From NCBI GenBank assembly GCA_014706295.1, contig JACSVZ010000007.1, forward strand, positions 32,971,875-33,035,874: 64,000 nucleotides of DNA, in the 5' to 3' direction. The stretch's first letter is position 1. Each line of letters opens with the position of its first letter. Source of the stretch: Lycocorax pyrrhopterus obiensis. Taxonomy: Eukaryota; Chordata; Aves; Passeriformes; Paradisaeidae. The notes under the pieces are model-generated. The model was not told the DNA's origin, searched no databases, and saw only the letters and a list, made by a program, of their open reading frames with translations. Positions 1 to 13,200 of this stretch are shown here, piece after piece. The position numbers and the translations under genes are program-made.

Positions 1-650
1 GTCACCATTATTTTACTGTGTCTTTCTATAGGATGGGAAAGGAAACTACTTTTTTTCCACAGATTTGTAATTTTAGCTGTAAGCTAATGCTGTTTTCCAT
101 AATTCCGACTCTCCATTCACATGGCTTGAAATATTCAGGTATATTCTCATCCTTCAGAAAGGGAGAACCCTGGAATATAAAGTTCTTCAGTCTCCTAGGG
201 GCAAGAAGGCAATTTAAGCTTCCCAGAACAACTTCAAGAGCAACGATAGCTACTAGTGTTATTAGAGTAGCATAGTTTTTCAGAAGATCAACTGTAATGA
301 CCTTCATATCCTGGATTTAGATTCAGAGGTTGTTGACACAACCTTATTAACACAGTCAAATGTCTCCATTTTCACTTATAATACGCCCCAGAAGCATAAT
401 TTAACAACACTATAATGCACAAATGCTGCAGTTACTAAGACAAAGAACAGCAGGGGAGATTAATTTTCACATAACAGTTCCATTGATAAGAAAGATGTTC
501 AAGTGTTCAGGAAAGCTGTGGACATGGAATGATTAAAACTAACAGAAAAATATTCCAGTGAATAGGGTCAAAAAGCAGTTCTTTAATTTTTAAATTCGCA
601 CAGCAGTAACAGAGACAAATGAGCCTCTGAAATATTTTGGAAAATGTCAC
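1..650. other. Downstream flank of SCG5, no gene seen
   Basis: This is AT-rich sequence past the likely SCG5 polyadenylation site. Short reading frames on both strands (26-307 and 18-275) have no recognisable motif. If the human gene order holds, GREM1 lies further left, outside the window. Confidence 0.5.
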
Positions 651-654
651 TTTG

Positions 655-1158
655 CAAACCTTGTAGATTGCTTAAATGTTTATTAAAATGGACCAAAAGC
701 CAAAATTCTCTGCGTAAAATAAATACTTTGTCTTTGCTAAGTAACAATATTTGTGAACAAAACATAAAACTATAACTTTCATGTGTCAAACATAGTAACA
801 TTTAAGATGAAATGTTGGAGTCAGATTTGGCATTTTTTTCGTCTTCCTATTTACAAGCTTCTCATTAAGACCATTTACCTCACACTAGCTATCAAAATGA
901 CTAACATTTTTAAAGTTTGCTCCATGACTAAAATAAAAACAACAGAAATGTCCTTTTACCGTAACTTAACAAAAAGCAGAACCATATTTTTATCATCTAG
1001 GAGAACATACTCTTATAAATACAGCTGTTTTTCATCTACAATTATATAAATAACAAGCATGCTGCCATTCACAAGGATTTTAATAGATGATTATATATAA
1101 GCAATATCATGATCTAGAAGAGGATGGCACGAGTTTTTATCTTTCCTTTTTATTGTAC
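655..1158 (-). other. SCG5: SCG5 3' untranslated region (end inferred)
   Basis: The region is AT-rich and follows the stop codon. A canonical AATAAA on the minus strand lies at 684-679, which would give cleavage near 655 and a roughly 500-base 3'UTR, similar to mammalian SCG5. Another AATAAA sits only 5 bases past the stop (1154-1149) and is probably too close, and an ATTAAA lies at 587-582. The true end needs transcript data. Confidence 0.5.
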
Positions 1159-1254
1159 TTATTTAGGATCTTTGTCTTCATCTGAAAATTGTGGAACAGA
1201 CTTCTTTGCTACAACATTATCCAGTCGCTGTCCTTGCAGATATGGGTTCACACT
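1159..1254 (-). CDS. SCG5: SCG5 exon 6 (C-terminal PC2-inhibitory peptide, stop codon)
   Basis: The acceptor TTTTCAG precedes 1254. It encodes the 31-residue CT peptide: [18 protein letters not shown], then [13 protein letters not shown] and TAA (1159-1161). The VVAKK inhibitory and cleavage motif is intact. Relative to human from memory, His becomes Gln in SVPxFSDE and the final Glu becomes Lys. Confidence 0.96.
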   Translation of the reverse strand, partial: SVNPYLQGQRLDNVVAKKSVPQFSDEDKDPK

Positions 1255-4200
1255 CTGAAAAAGTTAAAAATTATTTAAACTTATTAGAAACAGGGAAATG
1301 GATAAAAGGTAACTAGGATTAGTGAACATATTTATGTATTCCTTGTCTGTCAGATATTTGCAGACTTGGGGAAAATAATTACTTCCAGGGATTAAATCTA
1401 AAAGTCAGTCAGTGTTTTGTTTCTAATTTTTTTTTGAGCGGTAATTTAATTCAATCCACTGAAAGGAATACAAGTGAAGGAGGACTATCAAGAATATAAA
1501 ACAATCTGAATTAAACACTACGTTTTTGCTCCACTCCTTCTTTCCTCAGCTCAGCAGAGAAGCAGCAGCAGTTCTAACTCCCTAATTCTTGAGGCAGGAC
1601 AGAACTTGCTAGAGAAGCACAGGTAAGCCTTAGCTTAAATCACTAGCCTCTGATGGACATAGTGCTGGGACACAGATTAGAGACCACAATAACATTTTGA
1701 CTAAAGCCTCTTCTTCAGCCTATCTCCTCTCCAGGAAACCTCTCTTGATGCTGAGATAAAAAACTGCTGGCAAAGAAGCAAAGCCAAACAAGGTTTTGGC
1801 ATAGAAAATAGCTCTCATACCACTGCCAGAACAAGGGAATACTGCAAAGAAGATTCCTGGAGAGGGTTTAACTTCACTTTGCACCATGCAGGCAGTACAA
1901 CGTGAGGCTGAAGATGAACAGATCCTATCTCAAAACTGCTTGGAGATCGTAGATGGAGTAACATAGAAAGCCTATGCTTGAATTTTATCTATACCAATGG
2001 AATAAAATGTATTTACTGTATTTGGAAGTGGCAAGCAGTTTAACGGAGCTTCAGTATTAAGTATCATTTACACCTGCTTTCTGGTCTGTTACAGTGTCAG
2101 TGTAAGCAAAATTCAAGTATATATTGTCTCCTTCACACAGATACAGACAAAAATTCTAATGTGAAGATTTTTGATGCTATTAAAAATTGTTTGCCTAAGG
2201 ACAAACTTCGGAGGAATGCGAATTTTCCAGTATCTCCTGATTCTTGTCAGGCTGACTGCATCACAGAAATTACTTTTCTTAAGACATTTCTGTGCTCCTT
2301 TCACCAAAACTTAAGAAATTTAAAAAAAAAAAAAAAAAAGCATTCAGAATGGGCATATTTATTTTCAATTATCCCAAGTATTTGTTGAATCCCTGGAAAA
2401 TATTTGGGGTTTATCTGTCTTCAAGTTTAAGTCCTTGGGTTTCTGCAGATTTGTGGGTGCTATTATTAATACTTAGTCATAGCACAGAGCAGCCCTTTTG
2501 CTTACTTCTATTGGGTTTTGGATGCTTTGCCTGCTGCAAGTGAAAACATAAAAATATTAAGAACCAGAAATGAATGTGGAAAAATCTTTGAAAATAAACT
2601 AACTCCAATGCTTTAAATTGTTAGAAATAAGACATATGTAAATGATTTGTTTGTGTTTGTTTAAAGAATTCTGTTTAACGTTAATGTAGTCAAATTCAAC
2701 TGTTGCATAAACTTCTAGGAATTATTTGAAGATTCCTAGGAAGATTCATTGGTCTTTTTTTTGGAATGTTACTTGCTTGCTACTTTTTGAAATAAAGTAG
2801 AAGAGAATGAGACTACATAAAATTTTGAATCCTTCTTAACCAACAAAGGAAAACACAAAATATGATGCAAAATACTTTGGCTGATTTGACTAAAGTATGT
2901 TTAATCCTATGCAGCTGTGCAGAATTCAAAGTAATGAAAGTTTCTGAGCACCTTCGTACACAGCTCCGAGCCCACGGCAACTTAGTGATCACAGAAGTAG
3001 TCCTGACACTTTTGCACAGGGCTGTCTGCAAGTGTAGAATTTCAAAAAAGGGGAGAATTGCTAATTAAAATTAGACATCACTGTAAAGAGTGCTGCAAAG
3101 AAGCTAGCACAGCAGCGGATGGTGAATACATGCCTTTGCTGCACACACTGATGGTGTGCATGTATGCTTGCAAGTGCGCTTAGATAGGTACGTGTGAGTA
3201 TATGAATATACACACATGCTTGGAGTACGTGGTTTTCTAGACTCCAGTAGTGCCTCTGTGACTGTGTCACCGTAGCCCTGTATAGACACAACAGGGTTAC
3301 TATGTACACTGTTACACAGGACTTGTTTTAACCTCAAATGGGGACATTCAGATGCGGAAGATCGATCTGTTGCCAGATCCCAAAATTCTTGTCTGTGCAG
3401 AAAGGCATGGAGGAGTGGCAGGGAGCACAAAAGGCAGGAGGGGAATCCAGTGGACTTTTTGATTTCTTGAAAAATACACTCCGATGCTGACAGCTCTAGG
3501 TTATCCTTCTGCTGATAAAGTGAAAATTCTGAATTGTTCGTTAAAGCATTAGTAATCATTACAGTATTACTCTAAAATAATTTAAATTCTAATGAATTTA
3601 GCATTAAGTAACATGTTGCTGCTAGGAGAATAAATCTGCTGTAAAGCAATTCACCTTCAAAATTCTGGCCTACCCCTGGCCATATAGCTATCAAGTGTTT
3701 CCAGCTAGTACTTCTTTTGTATCCAATTATGTCAGTCAGCTCACAGACAAAAAGTGTTTTTTTTCTTTTTTTTTCCTTATGTATATTTTGCATTAATTCC
3801 ACTTTAATTTTTAAGTAAGTAGAATTTACTCTGGCAATAGTTCAGCAGAGTATTTATTAATAGCTAGAAAAGCATGTTAAAGTCAGGTGCCTACCCTTTT
3901 TTCCTTTTCAACTAACAAACTCAAAAATCAAATGTAAGCATGAGGCAGATACGAAGCTCAGGTCAGATCATTAGCTTATGGTCAAAGGGTCAACTGCCAA
4001 TGATGTCTGAATCAGGAATAAATCAACTCATCTTCTCCCCTTCTAGCAAAGACTTAAATTTTGAGAGTTAAATAAATAAATCATCTTCCCTTATGCTTGT
4101 TATTTTAAATTATATTTACTTCATCTACAATATAAACTGTGCTGTCATATTTTGAAAAGCTACTTTCTGGCACAGAGCTAGACTTTTCCTTTTTGTAAAA

Positions 4201-7200
4201 AATAATACACCAGCAGCAAAACTAAAGATGTAGACTCTGCCTGAAAGTGATTTTTTTTTCATAAAAGAAAGGCTGACACTACCAAAAAAGAGAGAGTAGT
4301 GAGGCAGACTGTGCAGAATCTCTCTATGTGGATTGCCTTCCTTGTTACAGGAGCAGAACAATGAGAACACATTCATCTTTGACTTTCAAGCAAGTGGGGC
4401 ACAGAGATGGGAGTTTCATCCGAGGTAGATCAGATAAAGAACCACCTCTAGTGTTATTTACACCTAAAAACATATTCACATGCATAGATAATGGTAATTA
4501 AATTTACTAATATTTTTAGTGGGAAATTTCAAATACTGTTTTAGAGATATTTAAATAATTTTAAATGGTTTTAAGCAAATAGGATCAATTTTAAAACACT
4601 GATAATATGAAGTTTTATAGTGTTCTACACTTAAGTGCATCTTCCGAAAGTAAGAGGCTATTTAGAGAAATAAATCTTGTACCCAGTGTTCAGTCCCGAA
4701 GCCCGTTTATCACAGAGAGTCCCTGACTTAACACATAACCTAAAATGTAATATGAATGCATTAGACCAACTCTTTATTTCAGGAATATGATTTTAATTTT
4801 CATTAGGTCTCTAGATTATATAGGGGCTATAAAATATTCCGATAGTTACCCTCTTTCTTCTTTTTGGACCACCACTGATTTTCTCAAAGAGTAAACTCTT
4901 GCTCTGGAAGGGAAAAAAAAAAAGACACAGCCATGAAATCCATTACACTTTTCTTTTAAAATACTACTTTTGCTGTTAAATATTAGCAAGTCTAGAGGAG
5001 TGTGTAGTTTTATAGGAGAAATAAACCGCAAATAAATATTTGTATATTCCTGCTAACATTTGTAGTTCTTCAGGAGCAGTCACAGCCTTATCAATCATTT
5101 AAAAGCCAGTTATTTTCCACTAAGTTATCCCCCGTGTTTAGGCAATAAGTGCTTCAAGTATGTGCTGGTAAAGTCTGGATGTTCCCTGTCATGCGATACA
5201 TGGTATAAATACTGTTTTGTTTTGGTTTGTTTTTTTTTTTTTTTTTTTTAAGAAAAGGCAGAAGGGAAAAGAAAAATAAGAATGGGAGGGAGAGGTAGCA
5301 GGAGTCCTGCCTCTGGTATATCTTTCTATACGTTTGAGGTGACACAAGAATAGGAGCAAAAAATATTTGCTTTACAAGGGATTTTCTAATTCCTTTAAAA
5401 AACAGAAATAGGCGTCATTCCTACTGTTTTGTTGTCTTTGCTTATTCCCTTCCAGATATCAACACTTCCCAGTGCAAAGTTCTGCTGAAAGGAGTTCAGC
5501 GCCAACTCTTCCTTTGTTTAAGTAGTGCCCTCAATAAAGTTTCTAAAAACCATTTGGTCTATAACATTTTTAATGGCAAACCTTTTAAAAACTGCCAGAA
5601 ACATCTTGGCAGAAGAGAAAGTTATGATGATGAGAAAAGAAAAAAGAAAAAAAAAGCCAACACAAAAAACCCCCTCTGACCATAGTTTACATAAGTGCAT
5701 CCACATATTGTTGTATTTCTTATAAGTAGTGAATTCTAATAAAGTCTGGAATAACACACACATGTTCAACACATTTTGTTTCAATTCTGTGTTATGAAGA
5801 AAACCAAAACCAAACCCTAACCTGAAAATGGAAGGAGAGAAGAATTACATGTATAAAAGCAGAAGACTATATAAACAAGGCCATTAATTCTGCTATAAAC
5901 AACTGACCTAACATTGATTATATAAATAGAAAGTGTAATTCTAGCACGAGACAAATTCACCAAACACTTCTAACTCTCTCTGCAGCCTTGATATGAGAAA
6001 AAACAAACATTTTCAAGTGTTACAACGAAATCTGCCAAAATTGTCTGTTTTGTACTTCTTGTGTTCATTAAACCTCAAATTCACAAGGCCTATCTCTTGT
6101 CCAACCTCAGTTATTTTGTCTGAGTTGTTCCAAAAGGGAACAGAGATGAAGCTGGCCAAGGGGGACATTCTTGGCTAGTCATTTATGCAAGCTCACTGCA
6201 GGAAAACTTAAATTTAACATTTTAAAGAAACTCAAGGATGCTTGAATTATTCTCCTTAGGAAACAAAGCGCCACCAAAGCCTCTCTTTGTAAAAACTATT
6301 TGACCTTACACTTTCATGAGAGGAGAAAGGGTGCTTCTGAAATAAAAAGAACACCATGGACTACTGGAGCTAGCATATCTGTCATTCTGAAAAATTCCTT
6401 ACAATTGAACTGTTCCTGCTAAAGGAAATCAGATTTTGTTTAGTCTGTTTGGGAATGTTTTAAGACCCTAAGTACTACTGTAGCATTATGTGGAGTACAA
6501 AGCAAATATGGTTATGGAGCATGAGCTAAGAACATATTTGTATGATAATAGCAATCCTGAAAATATGTTCCACTGCGTAATGGCCTGACCTCATCAGCCA
6601 CCAAAATTTGCCCTTGAAGTGTTCATCCTTCACCGAGAGGTTGTTAGGAATGAAGGCACAGAGTTTCTTCAGTTAAAGGTACACCTCATGTAGAGACATG
6701 CTGCATGTGATTTGCTACTTTTCCCTCACTCCTGGAGCTTCCTTTGCATCCTTTTGGCTACCTGGATTAGAGTACTACAGGTTGGGATTTGGGTGGAAAA
6801 AATCAGATCTTAAAATGCTTACAACCAACAAAATATATAAGTGGTTTTTAGGTTTGGCTGTAAATTGTATATTGTAAATTATCTTTGTGCAAGTCTTTCT
6901 GGATGTCAACAACACTTCTTCAAACCATCTAAAGGGCCAATTTACAAGATGCAAGAAAGGCACACTCAGAAAGTATCTGTGTCCTATAAGGAAAAGTTGG
7001 AACTGGGGAAAAAGCCCTGAAATCTTAGAAACTGTAGTTGTATGTTACTCATCCTACTATTTCCACTGTCCCCTCTATGTTTTCCACATATGAGGAGAGG
7101 GGAGGAGAGTATAAGCTGTGGGTCTCACTCTGTAAACAGAGTCTGTTCCTGAGACTTCTCGCAGGTCAGCATATTGATATATGGGGAGTTGTCCCAAAGA

Positions 7201-10200
7201 CAGAAAAACTCTTCCTATTTCTTCCCACTCCTAACCCAGTATATACTTATTATGATTTATATATTTGTATCTGCAGATGTATTAGCAGTATTTACACAAA
7301 ATATTTAGCATCTACATACCCAAACACTTTGCTGCATGAGACAGCTTCTAGACTTGCTTGACCCCTATAAAATGTGTCTGTTATTCACAGGATACTCCAG
7401 AGGTCCCACAGCTTTGCAAGCATGATGGTCTGTCACCAAAAAAAGCCAACCAACCTGTTTCTGTCCCATTAGGACAAGCAGGTCCTTTTTTTCTGACCTG
7501 CTAATAAAATTTGGGTTTTTCCGTGGTTACACTAAGGAATGCATATTGGCTCTTGGAAAGGACAAGCCACTGGGAACTGCAACACTTCCTCAACCACACA
7601 GTGGTAGGAAAAGGCTGGGGAGAAGCTCCCCCAAGAGCTGAGAGCACATGCCAGCCTCCACAGGTCCAGGAGATGCCATCTGCAAGGGCTGCAGCTGGTG
7701 GTGACAGCCTAGTGCCCACACAGCTCACAGGAGCTGGTGGAAAAACAGTCTGGAAGCACACAGCTGTCACAGCCCCTGGGCATCTGGTCCTGGGCTCTCT
7801 GACAGGGGAAGCAGGAACAAACTGTTGTGGGCAGAGGGAATTTTAGGGGCTGGGGGCAGTGGGAGGGTGAGGATGCACACAGTTACCTGCTGGGCCACCC
7901 ACAGCCAGCTGTGGTCATTTACAACTTAATGCAGACAACAGTGAGCGCCGTAAAAGATCTGATCTACTTTAGCTCTCCTTTATAAGGTCTCAAACAGCTG
8001 ATTTTTAGAGCACTTGCCTGATTTTTCCAGAGAATAAAAAATAACAAAGCCAGCCACAAAAAGATACCACTGTATTTATATTTTTGCCATGTAGTAATAT
8101 GCAATTAGGAGACTGTTGGGGCTATTCTGGATCTCGGCAGAACATTTGCTCATGCACACTACCAGCTGTTCCATCTCTAATTAAAAAGATCTGGGGTTGA
8201 TCTGCAGCTAGATATGATTGCTGTTTAGTACCTAAGAGTGTTTTAATCCATACACGAGCAGCTTTTTCCCCTGAATTAGTAGTGATGGATGGAGATATAA
8301 AAAAAGTCCAGGATTCACTAATGATCTAGTATCATTTATTAAATATATATGTTGCTGATGACAACACAGTACGTATGCTTGATTCTGAAATATTGCTATA
8401 GGCCAAAGATTTACAGAAGTGCTTTTGTAGTCTTCAGAATGGTATTATGAAAGTAAAGTACTTATGAATAATAAGAAAACTAACAGCCTTATCTGGCATA
8501 AATAAGAAAGTTCACCATCTGGTGTTTTTTAAATGAAAACCTTTGATGGTAATTACTTAGAATGCAACAAGTCTCCAAAATTTGGATTCTTGGCACGATT
8601 CTCTCCAGAAATTTAGCACTCACATAAGTAATTAAGACTATAAATCTTAAACTGGTTTGATTATGAAGATGAATCATTGTCTCAAAATTATAGCAGGAGA
8701 AGAGACTGCCAAACATGTCTATTTATCGATATATGCTTACAGAGTACTGGTTTAGTGCAATCTTAAGTGAAGTGTTCTAACAATGTAAAATCAGATTTCA
8801 TTATTTGCTCTACAAGCATAAATTATGACCACTGTTATTGTTTTCCTGGCGCCTGAAAATGGATTTGGGATTGGACATTTTAACTGATGTGATCCAAGAT
8901 TAAGTGGCAGAGCTTTCTTTGGAGCCTCTACCCCGCAGAAACAGTCTAGCTGCAGTTATTAAAGTCCTTGTATGCTCAGAGCAAGAGTTTTGCCCTTAGT
9001 GTAGCTCACTGTGTTTATTATATGTGATGTAATAAATAGGTTTCCAATATAACACAGTGTATAACCTGACTAGAGGAAGAAGCGGCATCAAGTCCTCCAA
9101 AATGCTTAAGGCAGAGAGGATTCCTTAAAGCAAGTTGTGTGATCGTTGATTTTTTTAAGGTGTTTTAAGCTGCTGCACTCCATCTATTTGTGGTTTCTTT
9201 CTATTTTTTATCTAAGTAGCTGAACAATGAATAGTCACTGAACCTGGATATTCTTTGAGATTAGGGCCATTTTATGTTTAGAAATCTTGTCCTAAGATCT
9301 TCACTGATTTTGGCTACATGTTCACTGTAGTTTGAAATGAGGTTTTTTGCATTTATTGAGCACATATGTAGCTGTCATGCTTTGGGACAGGTAATAGAAC
9401 AAGGATTTCTGCTTTCTGTTTTCCTGGGCTGTTTATCAAGCACAAGCACTATTTCTATTTTTCAGGGCAGGTTCACCTTTTTTGAGAAATTTCCCTTAGA
9501 GCGATAATTTTTCCAGCATTAAGGACAATATTGTCCTCAAGGTTCCACAGCATCCCACACAGCAGACAACACCCAGCTCCACATGCAACAAAAATAAGCA
9601 AGAAGCATGTACTCACCCACTTGCCCATGTTGGGATAGTCATGCTCTGGATCAAAAAGGTGTTGGTGCAGTTGGTATTCCCTGCTGAACTCTGCTGTGTC
9701 TGGGGTGTTTTCTAGACACCCATCATCAACTGCAAAAGAAAGCACTGAGTGCTTAGTAGCTTTGAAACACACAATATGTGCCACATTAGTCAGCAAACTT
9801 CTTAAATGCAATCATGCAATTTAAAAAAAAAAAACACAAACAACTGGATGACTAGAAAATACCAGGTTTTTTTTTCTTTTGAAATGAGTTTGTCAGAATA
9901 AATTTATTAAAAACATACAAAAAAGCAAACAAACCCTCACAACTTAATGAAACTTCAAAACTGAAGAAATTTATTTTCTGAGCTCTTCCCCTCCTTTATG
10001 TTTTTCTTTTAATTATTGCACTTGATTTTACCTAGAACTGCATCCTGTTCTGATTCAGAAGAGATATTCTGTTCTTTTTTAAACACTCACAGGTAGTTTT
10101 AGAAATTGGCAAGGCAGTACTTTTGCAGGTCATGGTAAAGCAATGCTGTGAGCAAAGACAGAATTTCTTTCACCGTGTAGCTCTTCCTGGAGCTCCATTT

Positions 10201-13200
10201 CTGGTTTGCTACTTTGTTCAAATTGGCTGAAAATCATTTCTGCATCATAAGATCTCATAAAAATGCTATGTAGCAGAAGTTTTATGATGAAGACATTTCT
10301 GTAGATTGTAACTAATCTGATTGGTCCAGAAACCTCCTTTAACCACAAGGGACGGTTTTGTAGACAGTGTCACATAAAGATAATATCCTTTTAAAAATCA
10401 ACGTATTTTTTTTTACCAAAATAAGTCATCTTTAGCTCAAACAGAGTTTCAGCAACTTGAGGCCAGAGTAGCTTTTTGGATAGAGTCTGCTCCTGGAGCT
10501 CTCACTGCTTTGCCAGCTTGGAGCTTGCAGTCCAAGTTCCTCTCAGACATACCCAAGGAGATCCTACCAGCCAGGGCATGATGCTGGGCATTCAAACAGT
10601 CTCATCTGCCAGAACACAGGCACTCCAGAGCACACACCTGTGGACTTTCCCTTCTGTCCTTGTGTGTCATCATGTAAAAAGATTTGCAGATGGATTGTCT
10701 TTTTCCCTTAGATGTGGGAAACAGTAAAGACTTGACTTAAAATTGAGTTGATTGAATGACCTGAGGAGGTTATTCTGAGTCCAACAGACCCAGCTTTCTC
10801 TCTTTTCTCCTTGGGATGGGGAAAAAATAAAATTGCCAACAGAAAACAGGGGAAAACTCTTCATACTGGCTAAGTAACTAAGAAACTATTAAAACACTTA
10901 GAAATCATTTCAGTCTCAGCAGGAACAAGGTTTTATCAAGAGAGAAACAGGTGACAACAGAAGTGTGGTAGACCTCAGAGCATTTATGCCCTTTGGTAGA
11001 AAACACAAAGGGCAGCTGGACATACGGGTGTCCTCTATGACTGCTAATCCTGAAGTCTTCAACTCAAGTGCTCCAGGCTTATGTATTCCTGCTGTGGAAT
11101 GTGCATATGTAGACAGTGACTGGAAAAATTGTTTTCCATTAAGCAAATCCACAGACCTGATTGAGGAAGGCCTCTGGTAATTTGTATGCATAATACAGTC
11201 ACCACTTGAATTTCCATTTAAGGCTCTGAAAAACATTTTACTCTAATCCTAGTAGATACTATCTTCACTCACAGCATACCTATGACAGAGCCATTTATCT
11301 GAGCAGGCAGCACTTCCCTATGAATTCCCTCTGTGTTCAGATCTGACTGTATTAGCTTAGCTAACAACTTTTATTTCACCTAAGAAAGAAAAATTGAAGG
11401 GATTTTCAAAGGCATTTCCCTGGAAGCCATGTTTTTAATTTATTTATCTAATCACGAACAGAAGTCTAATGGGCAGGCATGGAAGATAGAGGGTCCGTGT
11501 GTTTGCTTGTGTGTGTGGGAAAATTTAAACCCATCATTTGCAACTTGTCAGACAACAGCTATAGCGAAGAAATTGGAAGATGAGGCATTATTTCAGAAGA
11601 GATGCAGGCGTCATCACCAAATGGGCTGTAATAGAAAACAGTAAGGGAGGACTATTTGAAATTTTGTCAAATTTTTGAACAAAATGCAAAAACACTTCAC
11701 AAAACTTCTCATAACAAATACTATTTTTGATGAATTCTAAGCTAGCTAGAACATTTTTAAGTAAGAATACAGACAACTGTTCCGCATTATCCAAATAACA
11801 TAAAAGAAGACTAAACAGAAAACATTTTGAAAGGATCTCTTAGCTCACAAATAAAAAATGAGAGAAAAATAGAGTGCTCATTCCCAGTTCCAGTTCCCAA
11901 GGCAGCCAATGGGTGTTTTACTACTGCTTTCAGTACTGGAAGTCATTCCTTGGCTCAAATAACAGGAGAAAGATCCATTCTCTCAGGTTATGTGTGTATC
12001 ATGCACATGCAGGGCAGTTTTAGTGACCCCTCAGCACCAGCCCCCACAGGGCTCAGTACCTGCACATTTGAAGTCTGAGGGACACCTGGTGTGTCCTGGG
12101 CACCGCTCTGGCTCTCTGAGGCTGCACTGCCCCTCTGCCAGAGTGAGCTTGCATGCAATGCCTTGGGGTACATCCACGTAGTTCTCCATTTCTTGGCATA
12201 GATGCACCCTCAGTGAGCTATAAAGACGCATGGATTGGAGCCAAGGTATCTTAAATATTGACTCATGGTCTGAGTTGGAGATCGGGGCAGACAGTTTCGT
12301 TCCTCTTGGCACAATGAATGTCTCTAAAATAAGGGTAAATCTCATCTGTACAGAATAACTTTTTTCAGGGGCCAGCTTAAAAATGAACTCCCTCGGGAAC
12401 AAGATGCTCTAATAAATATCACTATCTGCTAATCTGAGGTCAAGATGATTTCTTCCAGGTGACCTTTTCTGGCAGTCATATAGCAATACAGAAGGTGCAC
12501 ATATTAATAAAAAAACAAAAACAAAAAACAAACCCTCATCTGAAACACTAAAACACCCTATTTCTCAACAGTTCTTCTCCTGGGGTAGAGAACGAAAAAA
12601 ACCTCCATTGCTGATCAAGGGTTGTACAGTGCTGAAAGACTGGAAGATGTACAATAAAAACAGAGGTACAAAGGCTGCAGCTGAATTACCTGTTTTTCCA
12701 ATAGGGCAGGGATTTGGAGGGTCAGGATATCCTTGATCTTCACTGAAATCCTTTGGTACATTATCTCCTGTCAGCTCAGCCACGATGTTTGGGATATTGC
12801 CATAAGGACCCAAGTGCTGGAGACCCTCGTGCGCACCACCTAGCAAAGACAATTTATGCACAGTCTTTTTACAAGGTTAAAAGGGTAAGTACTTTAGCTG
12901 GTGCAAGTAATCTAGACTTCAATTTAAAATGTAATACCTCTCTATGTAATTGTTTTAGAGACAAATCCAAGTTTAGATTTCAAGCATCTCTTTTAGAAAC
13001 ATAACCATGTGACTTAAATCCAGTAACTTTTAATAGATAATTAAAAATGAAACTAGGAAACAAAATTGGCCATGTATTATTAATCTTAGGGTTGTTTTTT
13101 TAACTTGACTATGAAAGTTTTAGGCAAGAAAATGCAAAGAAAAAGAAACATGAGAAAATAATGAGACTTGATACATTTAAAGCACAGTCATCTTCACTGA

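Noticed and set aside
1149..1154. AATAAA five bases after the SCG5 stop as the main polyadenylation signal
   Set aside because: It would leave almost no 3'UTR. The AATAAA at 684-679 gives a length like that of mammalian SCG5.
3104..3559. 151-codon minus-strand frame in SCG5 intron 5
   Set aside because: Cys/His/Ser-rich translation over CA/TG-alternating sequence; no motif and an overlapping second frame.
4021..4050. Candidate for the missing SCG5 exon 5 (minus-strand Leu-Glu-Gly-Glu-Lys-Met)
   Set aside because: It runs into a stop codon and lacks the basic cluster and splice sites. The exon at 4850-4903 fits on length, phase, splice signals and sequence.
12020..12070. RE1/NRSE-like half site (TCAGCACC) in SCG5 intron 3
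   Set aside because: Only the left half resembles the consensus and the right half does not match, so it is not supportable.
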